DNA from: an uncultured Pseudomonadota bacterium
GTDB lineage: Bacteria > Myxococcota_A > Bradymonadia > Bradymonadales > Bradymonadaceae
Direction: 5' to 3'
DNA length: 54,597 nucleotides
NCBI GenBank assembly: GCA_950059285.1
Contig: CATLTV010000009.1
Coordinates: forward strand, 1-54,597
The number at the start of each line of letters is the position of its first letter. The stretch's first letter is position 1. Of the stretch, positions 1-6,724 are shown piece by piece. Below the pieces are notes generated by a model. That model searched no databases. It had not been told where the DNA came from and was given only the letters and a program-made list of their open reading frames with translations. Both the position numbers and the translations under genes were made by a program.

Positions 1-2
1 TG

Positions 3-80
3 CCTCATTTCGACTTGGGCAGCATCCTCCGCAACTGGTTTGAGGCGCATTCTTTCGTCAACCTGCTGAACGCTTACTAA
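3..80 (+). CDS. 3' end of an unidentified CDS (partial)
   Basis: A single frame is open from the window edge to a TAA at 78-80, giving about 25 residues that end in FVNLLNAY; the other two forward frames have stops. The stop lies 23 bases before the next start, so the two genes may be co-transcribed. The fragment is too short to assign. A polymorphic-toxin C-terminus followed by its immunity gene would fit the context, but that is only an inference from the immunity-like debris downstream. Confidence 0.35.
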   Translation, partial: PHFDLGSILRNWFEAHSFVNLLNAY

Positions 81-103
81 AGAGTTACAATATAAATGAG
101 AGC

Positions 104-805
104 ATGATTCGCTTTTCGAATGAAATTTTTGTGCACAAAAACTGTTCTCAAAATATTATGAATGAACTGATCGAGTTTAATCGTTTAATAATGCATAATA
201 ATAAAGCTCAATGGCATGATACCAGAGTCATTCCTAATGTATGGTATTTTCAGTGTTTTATGAACACTTTTTCATGTCTTTATACAGAACCATCGTTTAC
301 CCATGACGAGTTAAAGTTTATTAATAATGGGTGTGTTATGTTAAGTGAGTTTTGTGAGCATACACTATCATCTTATTGGTCTTTATTTTTAATGATTCCC
401 AGAGATTGGTTATATAGATATTATTTTAATCAGAATTCAAACTTATTCGATTTAGATATTACTGACGAGTTAAATTTAGCACTCAATTCTATTAGTCTAT
501 TGCAACCAAACATTAAAGTTCAAAATTATGAGAAATGGTCTGAAGATTTTCATGATGATTTTGACTATCCCATTGGGTGGGTAAATAGTCACGATTTTAT
601 TTATGATGGTGCTATGCATTTTGTAGATGAAGAGGCATTAAATTTGTTTGAAAGCTCTGGCCTACATGTAAAAGGCTATCCATCATATTCTTTGTGGGAT
701 CCAATTATTCATGAACAATTATATTCGGCAAGTAGAGCTTATTCTACCATCACAGCAACTCATATACTGTTGGTTTGTTCTCTTGATCACAATTTCTGGG
801 GTTAA
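104..805 (+). CDS. AT-rich orphan protein, 233 aa, unknown function
   Basis: An uninterrupted 233-residue frame starting at ATG 104. The protein is rich in Asn, Phe, Tyr and Asp and has no signal peptide or convincing transmembrane segment. Its coding sequence is clearly AT-richer than the core genes from 6.7 kb onward, which points to transfer. I recognise no family. A cytosolic, acidic and aromatic protein of this length next to the end of another gene and close to a broken DUF1963-like gene would fit an immunity protein of a polymorphic toxin system. That is inference from context, not from a recognised motif. Confidence 0.6.
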   Translation: MIRFSNEIFVHKNCSQNIMNELIEFNRLIMHNNKAQWHDTRVIPNVWYFQCFMNTFSCLYTEPSFTHDELKFINNGCVMLSEFCEHTLSSYWSLFLMIPRDWLYRYYFNQNSNLFDLDITDELNLALNSISLLQPNIKVQNYEKWSEDFHDDFDYPIGWVNSHDFIYDGAMHFVDEEALNLFESSGLHVKGYPSYSLWDPIIHEQLYSASRAYSTITATHILLVCSLDHNFWG

Positions 806-989
806 TTACCCTTCTTTTGTCATCATGGGAATGAAAGGGGTAAGGGGTGCATTACCAAAAAGGGGGTAAGTTCACATAAAGCCTCCGAGGTTTATGAATG
901 CTGGACTTGAATCCGCTCGACTTCAGGTCTAAGCGTCAAGCACCCTTTATATTGACACTCCCATTAACAACAAATAGGATTTGTTAATT

Positions 990-1295
990 ATGATAATTAA
1001 ATTCGACAATACTACTCAAACATTAACTCATAGTGACATAGAGAATCAGTGCAAAAATAACAGCGCAGAAATAATTATAGATTTTCAACATATTAATATT
1101 GAATCGCATAGTAAAACAGAGAGTTTTTTTAATATTAAAAAACTAAAAATTGTCAATTATAATAAAAAGTATAAAGATCATTTTATATACATAAGTTCGT
1201 TATTCGGAGACATTGAAGAATTTTCATTTCTGGACAGTGTTTTTGATGATCATGTAGTGCCCCCCGAGAATCAAGCCACTTTGTGTGAAAGCTGA
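990..1295 (+). pseudogene. AT-rich orphan gene truncated by the IS element
   Basis: An ATG at 990 is preceded by AGGAT about 10 bases upstream; a TTG at 981 is an alternative start. About 88 residues are native, rich in Ile, Asn and Lys (beginning MIIKFDNTTQ). The frame then enters the left inverted repeat of the IS at about 1253-1255 and stops inside it at 1295, so the last ~13 residues are IS-encoded. The original 3' end is not present on the far side of the IS. This suggests the IS took part in a deletion, or that the two flanks come from different genes. Function is unknown and base composition matches the 104-805 gene. Confidence 0.55.
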
Positions 1296-2155
1296 GCGCG
1301 AAACTCAGCGGGTGAAAGATAACCAAGAGACTGGTGAGGACGTTGGGTATTGTAGAACTCCACCCACTCCTCGATCGTGTCTCTGGCTTGCTCAAAGTCT
1401 TCAAAGTTGTGCAGCCAGATGCATTCCTCCTTGAGCGAGCGGAAGAACCGCTCCACCATCCCGTTCTGTTGCGGTGTATAAGGCGTGATGAATTCTTGCT
1501 CGACTCCATACTGCGTGCTGCACGCTGTAAATGCCCTCGATGTAAATACTTTCCCATTGTCACTGCGCAGCACCGGACGCTGCTCCTCGAGCTCGGGATA
1601 GGCCAGTCCGAATCGATAGATACACGCCGCTTCCAGGGCTTGCTGTGCTTCTGTTGCGCGTCCATTCTTGCTCACGTGAATCGCCACGATTTCTCGGTCG
1701 TGACAATCGATGATGGCAAAGATGCCTATCCATCCGTCTTTCTCGCACCATGTGCTTGTCATGTCGATGGCCCAACGCTCATTGCTGACCTCAGCCTCCG
1801 ACTTCCACCCCTGCACACGCGGTCGAGGTGTACGGTTGAACAGGCGCACTTGAAGCCCATACTGCCTCATGATGCGCCGCACTCGCTTGCGGTTGATCAC
1901 GATATCTTCTCGGTTGCGCAGCCATGCACACACCCGCCTGTATCCCCAGGTTGGAAAGCGTTCGGTGATGGCTTTGATGCGCTCCACGATGTGTGCTTCA
2001 TCACGCGCCTTGCGCACTTTCGCAAGGTCAATCACGTCAGCCTCATCGTCGAACTCAGATGTTTGCTTGTGACGCCACATCGTCGAGCGGTTGAGCCCCA
2101 GAACCTGACACCACTGTCTTTCCGAGAGATGAGAGAACTCCTCGACTTGCGTCAA
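1271..2155 (-). CDS. IS3-family transposase OrfB (DDE integrase domain)
   Basis: This 294-residue protein is the catalytic half of an IS3-type transposase. It has an N-terminal HTH_21-like region (TWGYRRVCAWLR near residue 68) and then an rve integrase core. The DDE residues are visible in WAIDMTSTW, LRSDNGKVF and QQNGMVERFFRSLKEE, and the typical C-terminal RPHQSLGYLSPAEF is present. The start is a TTG whose bases overlap the TGA stop of orfA (TTGA), in the -1 frame relative to orfA, so translational coupling or a frameshift fusion is expected. No stop or frameshift is seen, so it could still be active. Confidence 0.92.
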   Translation of the reverse strand: MTQVEEFSHLSERQWCQVLGLNRSTMWRHKQTSEFDDEADVIDLAKVRKARDEAHIVERIKAITERFPTWGYRRVCAWLRNREDIVINRKRVRRIMRQYGLQVRLFNRTPRPRVQGWKSEAEVSNERWAIDMTSTWCEKDGWIGIFAIIDCHDREIVAIHVSKNGRATEAQQALEAACIYRFGLAYPELEEQRPVLRSDNGKVFTSRAFTACSTQYGVEQEFITPYTPQQNGMVERFFRSLKEECIWLHNFEDFEQARDTIEEWVEFYNTQRPHQSLGYLSPAEFRAQLSHKVA

Positions 2156-2490
2156 CTCTGGGAGGAGTCCTCGCAGGCTAAAGGGTCGATACCAAGCTTC
2201 TTGTAGACCGTCCTGTGGATCTTGTCCTGAAGGGTTAACTTGCCGACTTCCTTGTATAATTCGTCGATCTCTTTTTGTTTGAGTTCAAGGTCATGGCGAG
2301 GATTGGAACGCAGCGCGTTCTCACCGGCGTTCAAAAAGTCTTTCTGCCAGCGCTCGATGTCACTCTGTTTGAGGTTGTATTGGCGTGCGGCTTTGGAGGC
2401 GGTGATCTGGCCTCGCAAGATTTGCAGCACGAGCTCGGTGCGTCGTTTGGCGGTCCAACGCTTGATCTCGGGGGTGTTCGATTCGGTCAT
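2152..2490 (-). CDS. IS3-family transposase OrfA (helix-turn-helix)
   Basis: About 112 residues starting MTESNTPEIKRW. RRTELVLQILRGQ and SKAARQYNLKQSDIERW form the helix-turn-helix that binds the IS ends, followed by a leucine/charged segment (LELKQKEIDELYKEVGKL) expected to be the dimerising zipper. A start 12 bases further upstream (2502) is also open. The TGA stop overlaps the TTG start of orfB. The size and arrangement match IS3-family OrfA proteins. Confidence 0.88.
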   Translation of the reverse strand: MTESNTPEIKRWTAKRRTELVLQILRGQITASKAARQYNLKQSDIERWQKDFLNAGENALRSNPRHDLELKQKEIDELYKEVGKLTLQDKIHRTVYKKLGIDPLACEDSSQS

Positions 2491-2527
2491 GTGATACTCC
2501 AAAAGTCCAGTGAGCGCGAAGGGCTCT

Positions 2528-2587
2528 CATCGAAGGGGAGACAAGCTCCCGAACAGGTTCATAGGGGGTCTTGTCTCCCCTTCGATG
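2528..2587. repeat. 18-bp hairpin inside the IS upstream of orfA
   Basis: Left arm 2528-2545 and right arm 2570-2587 are perfect reverse complements (CATCGAAGGGGAGACAAG) with a 24-nt loop. It lies between the right inverted repeat and the transposase start, so any transcript entering the IS from outside would carry it just upstream of the orfA ribosome-binding region. Some IS elements use such a structure to prevent transposase expression from impinging transcripts. That role is inferred here. Confidence 0.7.
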
Positions 2588-2652
2588 CTCGCACACTTCT
2601 TGCTCAGTGGCGACTCAATAAGGGTGGCTTCACTTCTCTCGGGGGCACTATA

Positions 2653-3110
2653 TCGCGTCTCTCCTGCTTCTGAGATAATGAGTCGTGAAGACGAGTGGAG
2701 CATTAACCCAAATCATCCTCTTGAAGTGACTGAGTTTGTGCCATTCGTATCTTTAACTATTTGTGATGCGTCAGAAGAACTGTTCAATGACAATATAGAA
2801 GCCAATGAACGGTATCAGGAATGACAATATAGAAGCCAATGAACGGTATCAGGATATGGTGGCACAGCTTCTTGTCTTACCTGGAGAAAACGCGTCTTCT
2901 TCCAAGTTGTTAGGTTATCCAAATATGGTTTGGGATGGTTTAGATTACGATTTCCAAAACGAAGAATTTCTCACGATTGAATCTACTATTATAGATGGAG
3001 AATGGTATGCACTGTTTTGGGATGCAGGTCATCTTTGTGTCACGCTGTCAGCAAATCAAATTCAAGAGATGAACTTTGATGGCTCTCAGGTCAGTATCTT
3101 CTCCCCTTGA
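2653..3110 (+). pseudogene. DUF1963 (YwqG)-like gene, 5'-truncated and frameshifted
   Basis: The frame is open from the IS boundary, through an in-frame ATG at 2678, to a TGA at 2822. A second frame then runs to 3110. The break is caused by a 34-bp direct tandem duplication (2786-2854); removing one copy joins the frames into one protein. Its C-terminus, KLLGYPNMV then FWDAGHLCVTLSANQIQ and NFDGSQVSIF, has the pattern of the DUF1963 family (LLGYP, then W/F-GDAG-LYF-I). The family's N-terminal half is missing, lost at the IS junction. DUF1963 proteins occur in polymorphic toxin immunity loci. As it stands the gene should not give a full product. Confidence 0.7.
2786..2854. repeat. 34-bp exact tandem duplication
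   Basis: The unit beginning AATGACAATATAG is repeated exactly twice with no spacer, plus one shared base. Because 34 is not a multiple of three it shifts the reading frame of the DUF1963-like gene and creates the TGA at 2822. It looks recent because the copies are identical. Confidence 0.95.
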
Positions 3111-3237
3111 TTAACTTAAGCCTAAACTGGGTAACCATTTTAAGCTAACCTGCGAGCCCGTGCGCTGCGTAAGCCTATACGGAGTAAGCACTTTATCCAA
3201 GTGTGCCATCAACGGCGAGACAATCGGCGAGACTGGT

Positions 3238-4275
3238 TCAGCGCGTTGTTGTCTTGACCCGTTCTTGCTGCCTCTCCTTTTCCTCTAAGGCTTTCTTCTT
3301 TAACTTTTTAAAATCAGAATCTTTTACTTCATAACCCATAGGTTTGACTTCTTTGATGTGCTTATAGAGATTTTGGTAATAGTCTTCTGAGCCATCACTC
3401 CTTTCGAGCGCCCCTTTGATATCCATGTTTACTTTTTTGAGTATTTCACTTTCGCACGATACATCACGGCTTTTTTCATTGTATTGACAACTAAGTTCAT
3501 GCAAAGACATTTCATAATCATAATCACTTGGGTCCATACGATACTCGAACATGCTCAATGAGATCTTGTAGAGGCGTTTGGTCCATTTTAATTCGTCATT
3601 ATCTGTCCACGACAGACTTGAGAATCGCTCGTATTTTTTGTACGGCCACCATAGCCATCCCCTTTTAGCTTCTGAGTAATTAAAGTAGTCATGCATGACA
3701 ATTCTACTGCCTTTGACTTCTTCAAGTTCGGACTCGTCGAGATGAAATAAAAACTCATGGTGTGATTCTCCTCCTCGACAACCTCCTACATGTACTTCTA
3801 ATAATAAAGTTCCCTCCTTTGTGTAATTTCTGAATCTCGCACTTGCGGTATTCCCACCAGAACTGCAAATGTCAGCTGTGACTTTTGGATTCCCATCCAA
3901 ATACCCTCCAGATATACCGTAAGCGTGAAACTCTAAATCTCCATTTTTCCTGCATACAATCCAATCTGAAAAAGATTGGCCATGATAGGCAAATATATAA
4001 AAATATTCTGTTTTAAATGCAACTAATCCAATGATTGGATATTTGGGGACATTAACAAAGCAGGGCTTCTTCCGCATACGACTCCATGCCTTAATTGCGT
4101 ACTTCTGCTTTAGAAGGGTCACACCTCTTTCTGGCATCCAATAAGTGCTTTCAAACAAGCGTTTTTGAGTTTCCTCCTCAATATCGACATCAGGGAACTC
4201 AGATTTTTCTTGTGCATTGGACTGTGAGGATACGCACAACAACCCACACAGTAAAACTAACTTTTTCCATGTCAT
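3238..4275 (-). CDS. Exported protein of unknown function, 345 aa
   Basis: The start is ATG 4275, preceded closely by GGAGGGGAT. It gives a clean signal peptide, MTWKKLVLLCGLLCVSSQSN, with likely cleavage after NAQ. A longer open frame to 4332 lacks these signals. The mature protein is hydrophilic, with several cysteines spread through it (CFVN, CRKNGD, CSSGG, GCRGGES, CQYNE, CESEI), suggesting disulfides in a periplasmic protein. The C-terminus is Lys/Glu/Arg-rich and probably helical. I recognise no family. It lies on the opposite strand to its neighbours within the accessory region. Confidence 0.65.
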   Translation of the reverse strand: MTWKKLVLLCGLLCVSSQSNAQEKSEFPDVDIEEETQKRLFESTYWMPERGVTLLKQKYAIKAWSRMRKKPCFVNVPKYPIIGLVAFKTEYFYIFAYHGQSFSDWIVCRKNGDLEFHAYGISGGYLDGNPKVTADICSSGGNTASARFRNYTKEGTLLLEVHVGGCRGGESHHEFLFHLDESELEEVKGSRIVMHDYFNYSEAKRGWLWWPYKKYERFSSLSWTDNDELKWTKRLYKISLSMFEYRMDPSDYDYEMSLHELSCQYNEKSRDVSCESEILKKVNMDIKGALERSDGSEDYYQNLYKHIKEVKPMGYEVKDSDFKKLKKKALEEKERQQERVKTTTR

Positions 4276-4526
4276 ATCCCCTCCTTCTTCAAAACGGCGA
4301 CGGGACAAAAACCGTAAGAGAGCTGCCATCATTCCCAGTCAAGACAACACGCGATGAACTCACAGGTAAGACGATAAATGAAGCGCGTAAACCTGTACAA
4401 TTGAGCCACACTGCATCCTAGTCCACTTCTTGCCTACAAGTTCAATAACAGTTAGTCTGACTGATTGCTGCTCCAGATAGTGGCGAGCCCTCTGAAAATA
4501 CAAACCCACCCCCCTTCACCAAGAGA

Positions 4527-4868
4527 GTGAGCCTGAATGTCAAACAACAGATTCAAAGAACAATGAAGAACATATTGAGGCGAGTGTGGCACGCCTTGTC
4601 CTCTTCAAGTCAAAACAAACAAGAGGTTCAAGCCCAGATTGAGGAACAATACAATGTTTATATCCATATACTCCATCCCATGATTGAATTGGCCTCAGAA
4701 GCGCAAACAACAGTTGAGCAGCTACTGCAACAAACCGCACTAACTCCTTCCCAGCCAATCAAGCCACACCCACAACAAGGTCTGGTCCTTTATGTCCAAT
4801 GTTCACTGCAACAACTAGATCTCCTCACACAAACACTTACCAAAGCTGGCCTTGAGGTCGTTCTTTGA
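4527..4868 (+). CDS. Small hypothetical protein, 113 aa
   Basis: The frame starts at GTG 4527; an ATG at 4563 would give a 101-residue form. It is Gln-rich and predicted to be helical in the middle (QKNKQEVQAQIEEQYNVY, then MIELASEAQTTVEQLLQQ), with no signal peptide. No ribosome-binding site is convincing for either start. No family is recognised. It precedes the small membrane-protein genes in the same direction and may belong to the same mobile unit. Confidence 0.4.
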   Translation: MSLNVKQQIQRTMKNILRRVWHALSSSSQNKQEVQAQIEEQYNVYIHILHPMIELASEAQTTVEQLLQQTALTPSQPIKPHPQQGLVLYVQCSLQQLDLLTQTLTKAGLEVVL

Positions 4869-4972
4869 GCACACCTACTCCCATCGTAAACCACACGCCA
4901 AACCAGCAATCCGCTACACCAGACTCGCCACAACCTCATGCACCATCACCAAAAATCAAGTAAACGACTTCG

Positions 4973-5248
4973 ATGACCGCACCAACACACGATGAGCTCG
5001 CAGGTGAGCTCCAGGACGCTGCGCCACCTCATCACATCATCCAGACGTCAATTCACACCCTGCCCCAAAGATGCAAAGAAATTTACGAGCGTAGTTATGA
5101 CGTTGATAGGTCCATGTTTTTGAACGTATTCAGGGAGGTTAAAAGGAAGCCAACCTTTACCAGTCAAAAATGGTGGTGGGTTGAACATATCGCCAGTAGT
5201 AGTTTAATTCTGGCTTATGCTCTTCACCATGTAACCGAATCATCATAA
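4973..5248 (+). CDS. Small protein with WWWVE-type membrane tail, 91 aa
   Basis: The N-terminal ~60 residues are hydrophilic. The C-terminal ~30 carry KWWWVEHIASSSLILAYALH, a likely membrane segment. This tail is clearly related to that of the protein at 5810-6037 (QWWWVEYIALGSLILAY), and the similarity also shows at DNA level (tggtggtgggttga). The two are probably duplicated genes. Function is unknown. Fifteen bases separate its stop from the next gene, so the pair is probably one unit. Confidence 0.5.
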   Translation: MTAPTHDELAGELQDAAPPHHIIQTSIHTLPQRCKEIYERSYDVDRSMFLNVFREVKRKPTFTSQKWWWVEHIASSSLILAYALHHVTESS

Positions 5249-5262
5249 AGTTATCAAAGCAC

Positions 5263-5454
5263 ATGCACGATGACCCAAAAAAGAACCGATACAAGGATGT
5301 CGCAATAGCCACCATGCTATGCGGACTCACAACAGCCATCATCAGCTTCATCCTTGAGTTTACACAACCGAACCACGCGTACATTGTCCGATTACTCGCC
5401 ATCCTCATGGGTTTATTAGCTCTTTTCTTACGCCAGAAATGGAGTCAACTTTGA
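5263..5454 (+). CDS. Small two-helix membrane protein, 63 aa
   Basis: Two hydrophobic segments (IATMLCGLTTAIISFILEF and YIVRLLAILMGLLALFL) are separated by a short polar loop (TQPNHA). The N-terminus is basic and acidic (MHDDPKKNRYKD) and probably cytoplasmic. The gene follows the 91-residue protein by 15 bases. Holin-like or immunity-like small membrane proteins have this form, but nothing specific identifies it. Confidence 0.45.
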   Translation: MHDDPKKNRYKDVAIATMLCGLTTAIISFILEFTQPNHAYIVRLLAILMGLLALFLRQKWSQL

Positions 5455-5464
5455 ACTCAACGAG

Positions 5465-5488
5465 ATTGCTCCACAAAAATGGAGCAAT
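5465..5488. terminator. Short hairpin after the first small-gene pair
   Basis: ATTGCTCCA and TGGAGCAAT form a 9-bp stem around CAAAAA, just after the 5454 stop. There is no clear T-tract, so termination is only possible. Confidence 0.35.
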
Positions 5489-5505
5489 GATGGAGCAAAA
5501 CAAAA

Positions 5506-5570
5506 ACGCGCTTCTCCAAGCAATTGGAAAAGCGCGTCTTTTTGAGTGGATTCGGTGGGAATCGAATCCG
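5506..5570 (-). repeat. Decayed copy of the ssrA 3' end and terminator (att-like)
   Basis: Positions 5538-5570 repeat the tmRNA 3' end at 6716-6748 with about 28 of 33 matches, including the GGGAATCGAA of the T-arm complement. The mismatches destroy T-stem pairing. Just before it, the 32-nt hairpin 5506-5537 is the exact reverse complement of the genuine ssrA terminator hairpin 6684-6715. tmRNA 3' ends are known integration sites for genomic islands, and a displaced partial copy is what past insertion leaves behind. The inverted hairpin is not explained by simple duplication. Confidence 0.7.
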
Positions 5571-5809
5571 TTTAACCACAAATGCAAGAACTCAGCACTA
5601 TCAACAACTTCGACCTATCCCTTTGGTTTTTATTTGGTTTTGCCTTACCTTGCTTTATCACACATGTCCTGTTCTATTTCGTGTGCTCCAAAATAAAGGC
5701 ATACCAGGAACACATTCACAGGCCCCTCTTCACCAATCAAACCAACTATAATATTCGACATAAGCACAATTTGAAAACAAAACACAAATTCAAATCAAAA
5801 GGAAAGACG

Positions 5810-6037
5810 ATGAACAAACCAATCAAACAAGACAAGCCACCACCAAAGAAAAGACTAAGGATAGAGCTCGCCCACGCCATGTTCCTACTTTCAATAACAA
5901 TGACTCTGTGTACCATCATCTTATGGATTACAGGGCATCGAACACAATGGTGGTGGGTTGAGTATATTGCACTGGGAAGCTTAATTTTGGCCTATATATT
6001 TCGCTATGGAGTACAGCATGACTCACAAAACAGATGA
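5810..6037 (+). CDS. Small membrane protein with WWWVE motif, 75 aa
   Basis: ATG 5810 is preceded by AAAGGAAAG, a good ribosome-binding site. The open frame continues upstream to 5582, but this start is better supported. A basic N-terminus precedes two hydrophobic segments (AMFLLSITMTLCTIILWI and WVEYIALGSLILAYIF) separated by GHRTQWW. The second segment matches the tail of the protein at 4973-5248. The gene overlaps the next by 20 bases, so the two are probably co-translated. Function is unknown. Confidence 0.55.
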   Translation: MNKPIKQDKPPPKKRLRIELAHAMFLLSITMTLCTIILWITGHRTQWWWVEYIALGSLILAYIFRYGVQHDSQNR

Positions 6038-6236
6038 ACATAACGAAAACTGGGGAGGAGCTCGTGAAGGCGCAGGACGGGAGACGCTTGGAGCTCTTCC
6101 CTCATTTTCCAAAACGCTTCGATTACCAGGAGAATGGAAAGCCCGTCTTGATGCTGCTCGAATTGACGGGGAGAAGGACTCCGAGTTGATACGTCGTCTT
6201 CTTGATGAGCGGTTGATTCAGATAGAGAGCAAGTGA
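6018..6236 (+). CDS. Ribbon-helix-helix-like small protein with GGAREGAGR motif, 72 aa
   Basis: ATG 6018 has GGAG about 6 bases upstream. The N-terminal WGGAREGAGR matches the GGxRxGAGR motif common at the start of small plasmid, phage and island proteins. The C-terminal half (GEWKARLDAARIDGEKDSE, then LIRRLLDERL) looks like a ribbon-helix-helix-type DNA-binding fold. A role as a small regulator of the mobile unit is plausible; the DNA target is unknown. An inverted repeat at 6273-6330 just downstream could be an operator. Confidence 0.6.
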   Translation: MTHKTDEHNENWGGAREGAGRETLGALPSFSKTLRLPGEWKARLDAARIDGEKDSELIRRLLDERLIQIESK

Positions 6237-6272
6237 AGTTTTGATATTGACGGAACACAACTCATATACCCG

Positions 6273-6330
6273 TCATGCAAAATTGAAAACGTGTACAGAA
6301 TAATAACGACAGATACTCAACTTTGCATGA
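6273..6330. promoter_or_regulatory. Inverted repeat between the RHH-like gene and a small ORF
   Basis: TCATGCAAAATTG (6273-6285) and CAACTTTGCATGA (6318-6330) are inverted with one mismatch and separated by 32 nt. They sit between the RHH-like gene and the small ORF at 6368. Two half-sites in this position could be a paired operator or a long-loop hairpin. Confidence 0.4.
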
Positions 6331-6367
6331 CAACCTTTCTGCCATAACCAATCAGGAGGGTTATTTT

Positions 6368-6442
6368 ATGTTTAATGTATTAGATTTTCCGCACACCATC
6401 ACTATCGACGACTATCTCACTGACGATGAGTGGGATGAGTAG
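6368..6442 (+). CDS. 24-residue acidic ORF with a strong ribosome-binding site
   Basis: ATG 6368 is preceded by AGGAGGG with ideal spacing, the best ribosome-binding site in this accessory region. It encodes an acidic peptide ending YLTDDEWDE before a TAG at 6440. After the TAG the same frame stays open for 30 more codons (LDEQKNTPLDTEN and on) to a second TAG at 6533. The gene may be a short peptide, or a 55-codon gene with an in-frame amber mutation. No homolog is recognised. Confidence 0.4.
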   Translation: MFNVLDFPHTITIDDYLTDDEWDE

Positions 6443-6683
6443 CTTGATGAGCAGAAGAATACACCGCTTGATACCGAGAACCTACGCACCAGCAACACCT
6501 CACAGCACAATAGCAAGCACGCCAACCACTCGTAGGCAGCGCACGCTCCAGTACCAAGCTCGTCAAGTCACGTCGCACAAACTGCACACAACACCACTCT
6601 CCACACGAAGGTGACTCTGGCACATTACAGATGTGGTGGCGTTGCTTGACAGCGCTCACGGAGAATATACGGAGAAAAGCAAA

Positions 6684-6715
6684 ACGCGCTTTTCCAATTG
6701 CTTGGAGAAGCGCGT
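6684..6715 (-). terminator. ssrA terminator hairpin
   Basis: A 32-nt near-palindrome, arms ACGCGCTTtTCCAA and TTGGaGAAGCGCGT, lies 9 bases beyond the tmRNA 3' end on the minus strand. The T-run on the plus strand (6715-6721) lies between the hairpin and the tmRNA. Its exact reverse complement occurs at 5506-5537. Confidence 0.65.
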
Positions 6716-6724
6716 TTTTTTGAG

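Larger units (their letters stand above)
1253..2652 (-). mobile_element. IS3-family insertion sequence, about 1.4 kb
   Basis: The two ends form imperfect inverted repeats: the left begins TGTAGTGCCCCCCGAGA, and the reverse complement of the right begins TATAGTGCCCCCGAGAG, with similarity continuing to AAGCCAC. Between them are the orfA and orfB pair of an IS3-type transposase, both on the minus strand. The flanks (gatca on the left, tcgcg on the right) show no target-site duplication. Either the insertion is old or the element mediated an adjacent deletion. Both flanking genes are truncated at the element. Confidence 0.9.

Noticed and set aside
1183-2206. Plus-strand open frames in the IS element
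   Set aside because: They are antisense to the IS3 transposase genes.
5544-5580. tRNA-like 3' end (GGGAATCGAA) as a tRNA gene
   Set aside because: The T-stem does not pair and no acceptor, D or anticodon arms are present; it matches a decayed tmRNA 3' end much better.
5582-5809. Upstream extension of the small membrane protein at 5810
   Set aside because: The frame is open and hydrophobic in part, but a good ribosome-binding site precedes ATG 5810 and none precedes 5582.
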